Positions 18,488 through 26,648 of a DNA stretch of 64,000 bases are shown here, piece by piece. The DNA is from Clostridium algoriphilum (GTDB lineage: Bacteria; Bacillota; Clostridia; Clostridiales; Clostridiaceae), in assembly GCF_020443705.1 (NCBI RefSeq), contig NZ_JAIZZK010000003.1:124001-188000 (forward strand), written 5' to 3'. Within the stretch, counting starts at the first letter, position 1. Each line of letters starts with the position of its first letter. The notes under the pieces are model-generated. The model saw nothing but the letters and a program-made list of their open reading frames with translations, did no database searches and was not told where the DNA came from. A program made the translations under genes and the position numbers.

Positions 18488-19762
18488 TTATTTTATATTT
18501 AAATCAGGCATAATCTCTTTATCACTTTTCAACCAATTTTTACCTTCTACAAGTCTAGCTACAAGCATAGAACATACTGTATTCCCAGTAGAATTAAGTA
18601 GCGTTGCTGGCGCATCAATAATAACGCTAACAACAGCTATAATTGGAAGAACTTCTGGTGAAAAACCATATACACTTAATATTAGCATTTCTCCAATCAT
18701 TCCCCCACTCGGAATAGCACCCATAACCGCTCCTACAAGCAATGAAACGCCTATAATACCGAGTATAGATGACAAACTAGTCATATCTTTACCAAACAAA
18801 CCCATTAAGAGTGTAATTTTCATAACTCCTCCAAATACAGATCCATCTTTGTGCATATTTGCACCAAGTGGAATTACTATTTCTGAAATATCATAAGGTA
18901 CACCAATTTTCTTAACAGCGTCTAAGTTAGCAGGTATGCAAGCGGCACTAGAACAAGTAGCTAGAGCTGTGACTGAGGGTGTAATAGCATTTTTCCAAAA
19001 TACTGTTACAGCATTTTTCCCACCTGAAATAAATGCATATAGGCTAAAAAATCCAAAATAATAAATAACCGAAATAATTATATATAATAAAAATATTCTT
19101 AAATAACCATTTAATATTTGGCCGCCAAGTTGACCAACAATAGCTGCAAAATAACATCCAAGGCCAATAGGTGCATAATACATTATAATTTTAACAACTT
19201 TCATCATCGTAACCGAACCTGCCTCAAGTATATTGGCAAGAGGTTTTCCCTTTTCACCAGAAAGAGAAACAGAGATACCAAAGATAATTGAAAATATAAC
19301 AAGTTGTAACATGTTTTTTCTTGAAAGCAAATCAACAAAATCTGAAACAGTAAATGTATTTACAAGTTGATTTAGAAAAGAAACTTTTTCACTAGTTTGA
19401 GTTTCTATGGCATTCTTCATTAAGCTTTTAAACATATCTATATGAAGACCATTAGTCGGCTTCATAATAAGAGCACCCACTGTTCCAATAATAGCAGCTA
19501 TAAGTGCTGTAGATAAAAATACTAACATAATACTACCCATGATTTTACCTAGTCTTTTCATTCCACTTATATTTGCCATGGCTGATGAAACGCTGAAAAA
19601 TACTAATGGGACTAAAATCATAAACATTAGATTTATAAATAATTTCCCAAAAGGTTCTAGTACAGAAGATCTTGGTCCCATAATACTACCAACTACACCT
19701 CCAATTATTACGGAACATAAAAGAATAATCGTTGATTTATAATTCTTAAATATTTTTTTCAT
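18488..19762 (-). CDS. Dicarboxylate/amino acid:cation symporter (DAACS family)
   Basis: The start is placed at ATG 19762, which follows AAGGAGGT; upstream in-frame codons lack a ribosome binding site. The 424-residue protein has about eight membrane helices and the re-entrant regions of the GltP/SstT family: CSSAACIPANLD (serine-rich hairpin), PLGANMHKDGSV (the substrate/sodium region, usually INMDGT) and IPSGGMIGE. It should import an acidic or small neutral amino acid or a dicarboxylate with Na+ or H+. The altered NMHKDG motif makes the substrate uncertain. Confidence 0.88.
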   Translation of the reverse strand: MKKIFKNYKSTIILLCSVIIGGVVGSIMGPRSSVLEPFGKLFINLMFMILVPLVFFSVSSAMANISGMKRLGKIMGSIMLVFLSTALIAAIIGTVGALIMKPTNGLHIDMFKSLMKNAIETQTSEKVSFLNQLVNTFTVSDFVDLLSRKNMLQLVIFSIIFGISVSLSGEKGKPLANILEAGSVTMMKVVKIIMYYAPIGLGCYFAAIVGQLGGQILNGYLRIFLLYIIISVIYYFGFFSLYAFISGGKNAVTVFWKNAITPSVTALATCSSAACIPANLDAVKKIGVPYDISEIVIPLGANMHKDGSVFGGVMKITLLMGLFGKDMTSLSSILGIIGVSLLVGAVMGAIPSGGMIGEMLILSVYGFSPEVLPIIAVVSVIIDAPATLLNSTGNTVCSMLVARLVEGKNWLKSDKEIMPDLNIK

Positions 19763-19991
19763 TTGTACCTCCTTTTGATTAAATTCTATTACATAATATA
19801 ATAAACTATATATATATTTCACACTATAATTTGGTAAGTAATGTTATATTAAATAAATAATTGTTAAAAGAATTTATTCAGAGGTAATAAATTTGAATGA
19901 ATTAAGCTTTTACATCTCTAATTGGTTTAATTAATTATATTATCATTAAGGTATATACTTTAGATGATCTTATGTCGTTTTTTATTATAAA

Positions 19992-20051
19992 TCACATAAT
20001 CTTTACATAAATAATTAGAAATGTTTCGAGAATTATGTGATAGAATATAAT
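19992..20051 (+). promoter_or_regulatory. Response-regulator box and promoter of the two-component operon
   Basis: TCACATAATCT followed by TTACATAAATA (first bases at 19992 and 20003) is an 11-bp-spaced direct repeat like the boxes at 22259 and 27903. ATTATGTGAT at 20032-20041 is an inverted copy of the first half. TATAAT lies at 20046-20051. This suggests autoregulation of the operon. Confidence 0.55.
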
Positions 20052-20133
20052 TTAATAGGTATTATATGTAACATAATTAAATTATCTTTATAAATTATAG
20101 GACTTAGTGCTTAAAAAATCAGGGGTGATCTAC

Positions 20134-20820
20134 TTGTCAAAGAAAATATATCTTGTTGAGGATGAAATAAGTTTAAATCTTTTGCTTGAGAAATACCTAC
20201 AACGTGAAGGTTATGAAGTAACTACCTTCTCAAATGGTAATTCTGCAGTAGCAAGAATTGAGGATATGCCAGATTTATGGATACTCGACATAATGCTTCC
20301 AGACATCGATGGCTATGAAATTATTAAAGCTGTTAAAGCTCATAATAAAAATACACCTGTCATTTTTATGTCTGCAAGAAACGAAGAACTTGACCGCGTG
20401 GTAGGCCTAGAGCTTGGCAGCGACGATTATTTATCAAAACCATTTTTACCTAGAGAACTTATTATAAGAACTAATAAACTTCTAGAGAGAATATATGGTG
20501 CAAATAGAGACGATGTAACGCAAATCGATGATAATCTAAACATGGGCGGATATCGCATTAGCAAGAAACAAAGAACAATTTTTATAGGAGATATAGAGGT
20601 TATTTTAACTAAAAAAGAATTTGAACTACTCTATTACTTTATCGAAAACAAAAACAATCTAGTGTCTAGAGAACAGATATTAGACACAGTATGGGGCGAT
20701 GATTACTTTGGTTCAGATAGAGTTGTGGATGATGTTATAAGGCGCCTTCGTAAAAAGATAGATAAATTCACAATAGAAACTGTGTACGGTTATGGTTATA
20801 AGCTAGTGTACAAATCATGA
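20134..20820 (+). CDS. OmpR/PhoB-family response regulator
   Basis: The likely start is TTG 20134, just after AGGGGTGAT; the GTG at 20107 has no ribosome binding site. The 228-residue product has a receiver domain with VEDE (acidic pocket), LDIMLPDIDG (phosphorylated aspartate), MSARNEE and LSKPF (lysine). A winged-helix DNA-binding domain follows, ending in VDDVIRRLRKKID and TVYGYGYKL. Proteins of this type bind 10-11 bp direct repeats as head-to-tail dimers, which fits the repeats at 19992, 22259 and 27903. It overlaps the kinase gene by four bases. Confidence 0.95.
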   Translation: MSKKIYLVEDEISLNLLLEKYLQREGYEVTTFSNGNSAVARIEDMPDLWILDIMLPDIDGYEIIKAVKAHNKNTPVIFMSARNEELDRVVGLELGSDDYLSKPFLPRELIIRTNKLLERIYGANRDDVTQIDDNLNMGGYRISKKQRTIFIGDIEVILTKKEFELLYYFIENKNNLVSREQILDTVWGDDYFGSDRVVDDVIRRLRKKIDKFTIETVYGYGYKLVYKS

Positions 20821-22208
20821 AAAAATTAAATTTTAAATTCAACTCATTAACTATGCGGATATGGACAACTTTTACAGTCATTATACTTATAATAATTTCA
20901 AGTATCTCATTTTTCTATCTGGTTGCTTTTAGAACCATAAGTGAGAAAGCAAAAACTCAAGACTTAAAAGTATCTCACGATATTTTATTAAAGACTAATA
21001 ATTTTACCCAGCCTAATAGATTTGACGAATTAAGGAATTTAAAAGGTAGCGATTATTATATATATAATGTAGATAAAAACAATAACGCTTCAATTGTAAA
21101 CATAAATAAAAGTCATGGGTTGCCACCAAGTACTCAAACTGACCTTAACTCACCTTTTAAGATAAATGATACAAATATAAAGCTATGGATGTCAAGTTAC
21201 ATTACGCCGGGTACTCTTTATGAAAAACAATTTAAAGCGACATACAATAATATGAAATTCATATTTATAATAAGTTCTATTAACTATGGAAGTTCTGGAA
21301 AATCATATTTAATAACCTATATGCCAGAAATCGTAGATAATAGTTTGCTTTACATGGTACTTTGGGTAGGACTTATATTTATAGCAATTGGTTTTTTAAC
21401 TGCTAAATTAGTTGCAAATTATATTTCAAAACCCCTTAAAGAACTTGAAAATTGTACTATTAGAATAGCTCATAAAGATTGGACAAAACCTATTAATGTT
21501 AAAAATGATGATGAGATTGGAAGACTTGCAAATTCAATGAATTTGATGCAAAAGGAACTAAGACGCACAGATGAAGAAGAGAAAATGTTTTTACAAAGCA
21601 TATCTCACGATTTAAAAACACCAATTATGGTAATTATGAGTCATGCTGAGGCTATTATTGATGGTGTATATGTGGAATCAGTAGAGAAAAACGCTGAAAT
21701 AATAAGGGATGAATCTCTAAGCCTGGAAAAAAAGGTTAAGCAGATGTTATATTTAAATACTCTTGATTATGTTCTAGAAAATAATCTTGAGAAGATAGAA
21801 ATTAACTTGCATCGCTTACTTACCCACATTATAAATAGGTTTGAAGTAATTAATAACAATATAAAGTGGGATTTAGACATTGAAGAAGCTATTATAGTTG
21901 GAAACGTGGATAAAATACAAGTTTCTATTGAAAATATATTAGATAATAGCCTTAGATATGCCAATGGTAAAATATGTATATCTCTTAAAAAAGAAGGTGC
22001 TTTTGCAGTAATTGGGATTTATAACGATGGTCCTAATATTCCTGAAGAACATCTATCTCATATTTTTGATAATTTCTATAAAGATAAAACCGGAAAATTT
22101 GGCCTCGGCCTTGCCATTTGCAAGAAAATTGTAAATTATTATAATGGAGAAATAGAGGTTACAAATAGGGATATTGGAGTTAGTTTTTTAATTAGATACC
22201 CCCTATAA
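20817..22208 (+). CDS. Membrane sensor histidine kinase
   Basis: The 463-residue protein has a first transmembrane helix (about residues 14-38), an extracytoplasmic domain of about 140 residues, a second helix (about 178-200), a HAMP domain, and a kinase core. It shows SISHDLKTPIMVI with the phospho-acceptor histidine, the N box ENILDNSLRYA and GLGLAICKKI. It is coupled to the response regulator by an ATGA overlap. The signal is unknown; the shared boxes upstream of envelope glycosyltransferases suggest cell-envelope stress or a cationic agent, which is inference. Confidence 0.94.
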   Translation: MKKLNFKFNSLTMRIWTTFTVIILIIISSISFFYLVAFRTISEKAKTQDLKVSHDILLKTNNFTQPNRFDELRNLKGSDYYIYNVDKNNNASIVNINKSHGLPPSTQTDLNSPFKINDTNIKLWMSSYITPGTLYEKQFKATYNNMKFIFIISSINYGSSGKSYLITYMPEIVDNSLLYMVLWVGLIFIAIGFLTAKLVANYISKPLKELENCTIRIAHKDWTKPINVKNDDEIGRLANSMNLMQKELRRTDEEEKMFLQSISHDLKTPIMVIMSHAEAIIDGVYVESVEKNAEIIRDESLSLEKKVKQMLYLNTLDYVLENNLEKIEINLHRLLTHIINRFEVINNNIKWDLDIEEAIIVGNVDKIQVSIENILDNSLRYANGKICISLKKEGAFAVIGIYNDGPNIPEEHLSHIFDNFYKDKTGKFGLGLAICKKIVNYYNGEIEVTNRDIGVSFLIRYPL

Positions 22209-22210
22209 AT

Positions 22211-22242
22211 AAAAGCAATCAGCAGAAATGTTGATTGCTTTT
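22211..22242 (+). terminator. Terminator of the two-component operon
   Basis: AAAAGCAATCA pairs with TTGATTGCTTTT around a short loop, directly after the kinase stop. Confidence 0.85.
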
Positions 22243-22258
22243 ATTATGTTGTCCATAA

Positions 22259-22313
22259 TCACATAAAGCTCACACAATTATTTGATACTACTAATACAAT
22301 TGATGACTATAAT
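22259..22313 (+). promoter_or_regulatory. Response-regulator box and promoter for the ArnT-like gene
   Basis: TCACATAAAGC and TCACACAATTA form an 11-bp direct repeat; TATAAT (22308-22313) lies 49 bases after the first T. The 55-base segment closely matches 27903-27957 base for base, with identical spacing, which marks it as an activator-dependent promoter. Confidence 0.65.
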
Positions 22314-22391
22314 CTTATATATCGAGATATTACGAAAACACCTGTGTTTAAGTGTGAGATTTTACTTGAAATAAAATGGGGGTGAACAAAT

Positions 22392-22511
22392 GTGAGGGTA
22401 AATGGTAATAATTTTGTACTTAATAAAAACCGGACTTTTTCTACTAATTTTATAAATAAAACTACTCATGGACTTTTCAATTTTATAAACTGTGGATATT
22501 TAATAAGGTAG
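22392..22511 (+). CDS. Possible 39-residue leader ORF
   Basis: A GTG at 22392 lies seven bases after GGGGGTG and opens a 39-codon frame (begins RVNGNNFVLNKNRTF) in the 280-base leader of the glycosyltransferase mRNA. Nothing similar is recognised. It may be a leader peptide or a chance frame. Confidence 0.25.
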   Translation: MRVNGNNFVLNKNRTFSTNFINKTTHGLFNFINCGYLIR

Positions 22512-22593
22512 TCTACGAATAAATACAACTAAATTAATTATGAGAATACCTGTTACTACAGTGAATACTCATTATAAAAAGGAGTAAATTAAA

Positions 22594-24723
22594 ATGAAAA
22601 AATTAAAACTTTCAAAAGAAAAGCTTTTATTATCATTAGTCCTACTATTATCCGGAATATTAAATTTCGCTAATTTAGGCATAGAGGGATATTCAAATCT
22701 GTATTATGCTTCTGGTGTAAAAAGTATGACTATGAGTCTTAAAAATTTCTTTTTCGTATCATTTGACCCAACTGGCTTTGTAAGTATCGATAAACCTCCT
22801 CTAGGGTTTTGGATTCAGGCAATCTCAGCTAAGATCTTTGGATTTAGTGGATGGAGCATTCTTCTTCCTGAGGCCCTTGCAGGTGTAATCTCCGTTTTAG
22901 TAATATATATAGTTGTTAAGAGATCTTTTGGAACTACGGCTGGTCTTCTTTCAGCATTGTTTCTTGCAGTAACTCCAATATTCGTTGCAGTAAGTAGAAA
23001 TAATACTTGTGATAACTTACTTGTTTTAACTCTTCTACTCGCATGCTGGGCTATTTCAATAGCAGCTGAGAAAGGCAAAGTTAAATATCTAATACTAAGT
23101 TTAGTTATTGTTGGCGTAGGTTTTAATATAAAAATGCTTCAAGCTTATATGGTTGTTCCAGCTATATATTTAACATATCTCCTATCTACTGCAGTTTCTC
23201 TTAAAAAGAGAATAATTCATCTTATTTGCGGAACACTTGTTTTACTTGTTGTTTCCTTCTCTTGGGCAATAGTTGTAGATTTAATACCTGCTGCAAACAG
23301 ACCATATGTAGGAAGTAGTACAAATAACTCAGAGCTTGAACTTATAATTGGACATAATGGACTCGAAAGACTTGGAATTGGAACAAGTACCACTGGTGGT
23401 GCAAGTAAAACTCAAAGTGGTAACAATGAGAAAATGCAAGGTGGCACTCCTCCAACTGGTACTACTGCAAATGCAAGTTCTAGTAAAGGAATGCAGGGAG
23501 GTACTCCCCCTACAGGTACTGGTCAAGGTGGCACCCCTCCAACAGGTAGCATGGGTAAAGGTGGTCAAACTCAAGGTGGAAATTTTTGGGGCGGTGGTGG
23601 CTCTTCCATGGGAGGTAGTGAAAAATCTAGCATTACAAGGTTATTCTCTAATAATGGTATGTCTGATCAAATAATTTGGTTATTACCAATTGCCGTTTTA
23701 GGATTTATAGCAGCTTCACTTAAGGAAAAACTTAAACCTGCTTTCAATACCAAAAGAAAACAAGCATTAATCTTATGGTCAATGTGGTTAATACCTGAAT
23801 TTATATATTTTAGTTTCACAACAGGTTTATTTCATCCTTATTATTTAACTATGCTTGCTCCACCAATTGCAGCTCTCGCTGGGATCGGAATTGTTTCTAT
23901 GTGGTCACTTTATAAAGACTCAGGGTGGAAATCTTGGATTTTACCAGTATCTCTCCTTGTAGATGGATTGGTTCAATTACTGGTTTTATCTTATTTTTAC
24001 AAAACCTCAACTATAACAAAATACTTAATGATTGCAATGGGAGTTTTATGTTTTGTATCGTCAATCATACTCATTGTTCTTAAATTAATGAAGAATGAAA
24101 ATACTATGCTTAAGAAAATATTAATAGGTACAGCTTTAACAGGGCTTTTAATAACCCCTCTAGTTTGGTCTGGTACTACAATGTTTAAAGCTGTGAATGG
24201 AACCTTCCCTTCTGCTGGATTAAGTTTATTATCTAGCTCACAAAAGGGAGCTTCATCAATGGGTTCTTCTAACAGTAGTAGCAGTAGTTCAAAGTTAATA
24301 AAATTCTTACAAAGTAATAAAACGACTGAAAAATATCTACTTGTAACATCCTCAACAAATGGTGATGCAACAAATATAATACTCAATACTAATGAGTCTG
24401 TAATGACTTGGGGCTTTTTCGGAACTGATAAAGCAATAACACTCGCTCAGTTCAAAGCTTTAGTTAAAAAAGGAGAAGTTAGATATGTAATGGTAGGAGG
24501 TGGCCAAGGTGGCAGCTCAAGTAACGATATCATGACATGGGCTAAAAAGGTCGGTACACTTGTAAAAGAGAGTGAATGGAAAGACTCTACTACAACAAGT
24601 AAGTCAACTACTACAACTAATAAAAAATCAACTAGTACAGCGTCAACTTCAGCTAATAAATCAATGGGTGGACAAAGCTCAGGAGCATTATATGATTTAA
24701 AAGGTGCTGATACTACAAAATAA
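22594..24723 (+). CDS. ArnT/PMT-type glycosyltransferase (GT39/83, YkcB-like)
   Basis: The 709-residue membrane protein has the GT-C fold: about twelve helices, the first external loop with the DKPPLGFW motif of ArnT and protein mannosyltransferases, and a C-terminal extracytoplasmic domain (about 580-700) like that of YkcA/YkcB proteins. Such enzymes move a sugar from a polyprenyl-phosphate donor to a surface acceptor. Residues about 262-347 are a low-complexity insert rich in Gly, Ser and Thr with three copies of GGTPPTG. A second Ser/Thr-rich stretch is at the C-terminus. The promoter carries the response-regulator box. The donor is probably made by the GtrB-like enzyme at 28001. Confidence 0.85.
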   Translation: MKKLKLSKEKLLLSLVLLLSGILNFANLGIEGYSNLYYASGVKSMTMSLKNFFFVSFDPTGFVSIDKPPLGFWIQAISAKIFGFSGWSILLPEALAGVISVLVIYIVVKRSFGTTAGLLSALFLAVTPIFVAVSRNNTCDNLLVLTLLLACWAISIAAEKGKVKYLILSLVIVGVGFNIKMLQAYMVVPAIYLTYLLSTAVSLKKRIIHLICGTLVLLVVSFSWAIVVDLIPAANRPYVGSSTNNSELELIIGHNGLERLGIGTSTTGGASKTQSGNNEKMQGGTPPTGTTANASSSKGMQGGTPPTGTGQGGTPPTGSMGKGGQTQGGNFWGGGGSSMGGSEKSSITRLFSNNGMSDQIIWLLPIAVLGFIAASLKEKLKPAFNTKRKQALILWSMWLIPEFIYFSFTTGLFHPYYLTMLAPPIAALAGIGIVSMWSLYKDSGWKSWILPVSLLVDGLVQLLVLSYFYKTSTITKYLMIAMGVLCFVSSIILIVLKLMKNENTMLKKILIGTALTGLLITPLVWSGTTMFKAVNGTFPSAGLSLLSSSQKGASSMGSSNSSSSSSKLIKFLQSNKTTEKYLLVTSSTNGDATNIILNTNESVMTWGFFGTDKAITLAQFKALVKKGEVRYVMVGGGQGGSSSNDIMTWAKKVGTLVKESEWKDSTTTSKSTTTTNKKSTSTASTSANKSMGGQSSGALYDLKGADTTK

Positions 24724-24741
24724 TAATTAAGTGTAATACAA

Positions 24742-24776
24742 AAGCAGATTCTATTCCAACAGGATAGAATCTGCTT
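24742..24776. terminator. Intra-cluster hairpin
   Basis: A 14-bp stem (AAGCAGATTCTATT/AGGATAGAATCTGCTT with minor bulge) lies between the ArnT-like gene and the small protein gene. The T run is weak on the plus strand, so it may attenuate rather than stop transcription. Confidence 0.6.
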
Positions 24777-24821
24777 GTATTAAAAAAAGTTTAAAGGAGC
24801 AAGAAAGATGGGGATGCATGC

Positions 24822-25088
24822 ATGAAAAAAAGTAAAAACATATTAACTTCGATCTTAACTGTTATGGTTACTCTCTCAATTTTAATGGGTACGCTTTTAT
24901 ATGCATATCAGTATACCTCAAACAATACAATAAGTACTAATTCATCCTCAAATGTAAATAGAGGACCATCACAAGGTAATTTGCAAAACAAAGATGGTAA
25001 TAAACCACAAGGTGAGTTCCAACGAAATGCTGGTACTAAACCTCAAGGAAGCCCTCCAAGTGGAGATTCCAAAAAAGCAGAAAACTAA
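24822..25088 (+). CDS. Small anchored protein with Pro/Gln/Gly-rich tail
   Basis: The 88-residue protein has a lysine-rich start, one membrane helix or uncleaved signal (about residues 9-28) and a hydrophilic external tail with GNKPQGEFQ, GTKPQGSPPSG units. No family is recognised. The tail resembles the GGTPPTG insert of the ArnT-like enzyme upstream, and the gene lies 14 bases before the next glycosyltransferase gene, so a partner role in the same system is likely. A five-codon frame from ATG 24808, with a better-placed AAAGGAG, ends in a TGA that overlaps this start, hinting at translational coupling. Confidence 0.6.
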   Translation: MKKSKNILTSILTVMVTLSILMGTLLYAYQYTSNNTISTNSSSNVNRGPSQGNLQNKDGNKPQGEFQRNAGTKPQGSPPSGDSKKAEN

Positions 25089-25102
25089 GTTGGAGGAGAT
25101 TT

Positions 25103-26257
25103 ATGAATAAAAATAAAAGATTTTTAAAAAAATTTGTTATACTAGCTGCTATCATATGGCTTGCATTTGTTGTTAGAATTCATGGTTTGCCCACTACAAG
25201 TCAGGACTATAACGCCTTCTTAAGTAGATGGTTTGATAGTATAAAAACCGGCGGTGGCTTTAGTGCCTTAAAAAATTCAATGGGTGATTACACTCAGCCC
25301 TATTTATATTTATTAACACTGGGTACTTATACGGATATAAACAAGTTATTCTATATAAAAATGATATCTTTTGTGTTTGAAATAATGGTTGCTTTTTATA
25401 TAATGAAAATTGTTAATATGAAATATAAGAATGAAAAGATAGGGTATCTATCTTTTGGAATTCTTCTTATAATTCCAACAGTTATATTTAATGGGTCTGT
25501 ATGGGCTCAATGCGATATAATATATACTTCCTTTGTTATCGGCTCTATCTATTATATTCTACGTGAAAAGCCAATTACTTCAATAATATTTTATGGAGTA
25601 GCATTATCTTTTAAACTACAAGCAATATTTATATTGCCATTGTTTGCAATTCTGTTATTTAAAAATAGGATTAAGATATATCATCTACTACTTATCCCTA
25701 TTACCTACTTATTTTTAAGTATTCCTAGTCTAATTGTAGGTAGACCTCTAAAAGATATTTTACTTACTTATCTTAATCAATCCAGTGAGTATACAAATTT
25801 AACTTACAATGCACCCTCAATATATCAATGGTTCACTAGTAGCTTTTTCAGCAATACAACTCTTATAGGTAATATAGGAATAATGTTTACTCTTGTGGTT
25901 GTACTTAGTATTATCTATGTAAGTTTTAGATATATTAAAGTCATCAAATATGAAAATGTTATAGAATTATCCTTATTGTTCGCTGTTATAATACCCTTTT
26001 TATTACCAAGAATGCATGAAAGGTATTTCTTTATGGCAGATATAATCTCACTACTATATGCCTTTTGTTTTCCCAGGAAATTATATGTAGCTATAATAAT
26101 ACCTTTGGTATCATTGTTTTGCTATTTCCCATTTTTGTATAATACTTCAATTGATTCTATAGTTGATCTTTCTATAGTTTTATTCGTAATAATAATTGAT
26201 TTAATATGCACATTTAGAATTCATTTGATTAATGAAATAAAGCTGCAAAAAATCTAA
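25103..26257 (+). CDS. GT-C-type membrane glycosyltransferase (GT87/PIG-M-like)
   Basis: The 384-residue protein has about ten helices. The first external loop contains SQDYNAFLSRWFD, an acidic pair typical of GT-C catalytic loops, and PRMHERYFF near residue 300 resembles the conserved RHxER region of the family. It should transfer a hexose from a lipid-linked donor on the outside of the membrane. It follows the small protein gene closely, behind GGAGGAG, and a strong terminator ends the cluster at about 26320. The acceptor is unknown. Confidence 0.8.
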   Translation: MNKNKRFLKKFVILAAIIWLAFVVRIHGLPTTSQDYNAFLSRWFDSIKTGGGFSALKNSMGDYTQPYLYLLTLGTYTDINKLFYIKMISFVFEIMVAFYIMKIVNMKYKNEKIGYLSFGILLIIPTVIFNGSVWAQCDIIYTSFVIGSIYYILREKPITSIIFYGVALSFKLQAIFILPLFAILLFKNRIKIYHLLLIPITYLFLSIPSLIVGRPLKDILLTYLNQSSEYTNLTYNAPSIYQWFTSSFFSNTTLIGNIGIMFTLVVVLSIIYVSFRYIKVIKYENVIELSLLFAVIIPFLLPRMHERYFFMADIISLLYAFCFPRKLYVAIIIPLVSLFCYFPFLYNTSIDSIVDLSIVLFVIIIDLICTFRIHLINEIKLQKI

Positions 26258-26285
26258 TAATATAAAACATACAAAATAAATATAA

Positions 26286-26326
26286 CCTATATCTTATATT
26301 ACAACTAAGATATAGGCTATTTTCTT
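26286..26326 (+). terminator. Terminator of the glycosyltransferase cluster
   Basis: Perfect 11-bp arms (26286-26296 and 26306-26316) followed by CTATTTTCTTT. Confidence 0.85.
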
Positions 26327-26528
26327 TGGTTTATATTATATTCTGCTTTGAATTGTGATGTCCACACATGTTCCAACTATTGTAGAATTCTTGCTAGAAT
26401 AAACTTTTTCAGTCTGTTAACCACTCACCCATAATGAAAGTTATAAAACTAATATATATTTCTTTCAATTCAACTAATTCTTCTGATATATATGTTTAAC
26501 AAAAATAAAGCATCCGCATACTATGTAT

Positions 26529-26592
26529 AGAACGTACAAGCTTTAAATAGAAAGTACAAGCCTTTTAAATAGAAAGTACAAGCCTTTTAAAT
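26529..26592 (+). repeat. Three tandem 20-22-bp repeats upstream of the collagen-like gene
   Basis: Units at 26529-26548, 26549-26570 and 26571-26592 share AGAAAGTACAAGCCTTTTAA; the last two are identical and the first is two bases shorter. They sit 50-110 bases before the start codon, in promoter/leader position. Confidence 0.85.
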
Positions 26593-26648
26593 AAGAAATT
26601 AAAGCAACTTAAATAAAGTAAATATAATTAATAAGGAAGGTGTCTATA

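Noticed and set aside
22815-24386. Reverse-strand frames opposite the ArnT-like gene
   Set aside because: They are shadows of a well-supported gene and have no start signals.
26529-26592. Short CRISPR-like array
   Set aside because: The units are directly adjacent with no spacers, and no cas gene is near.
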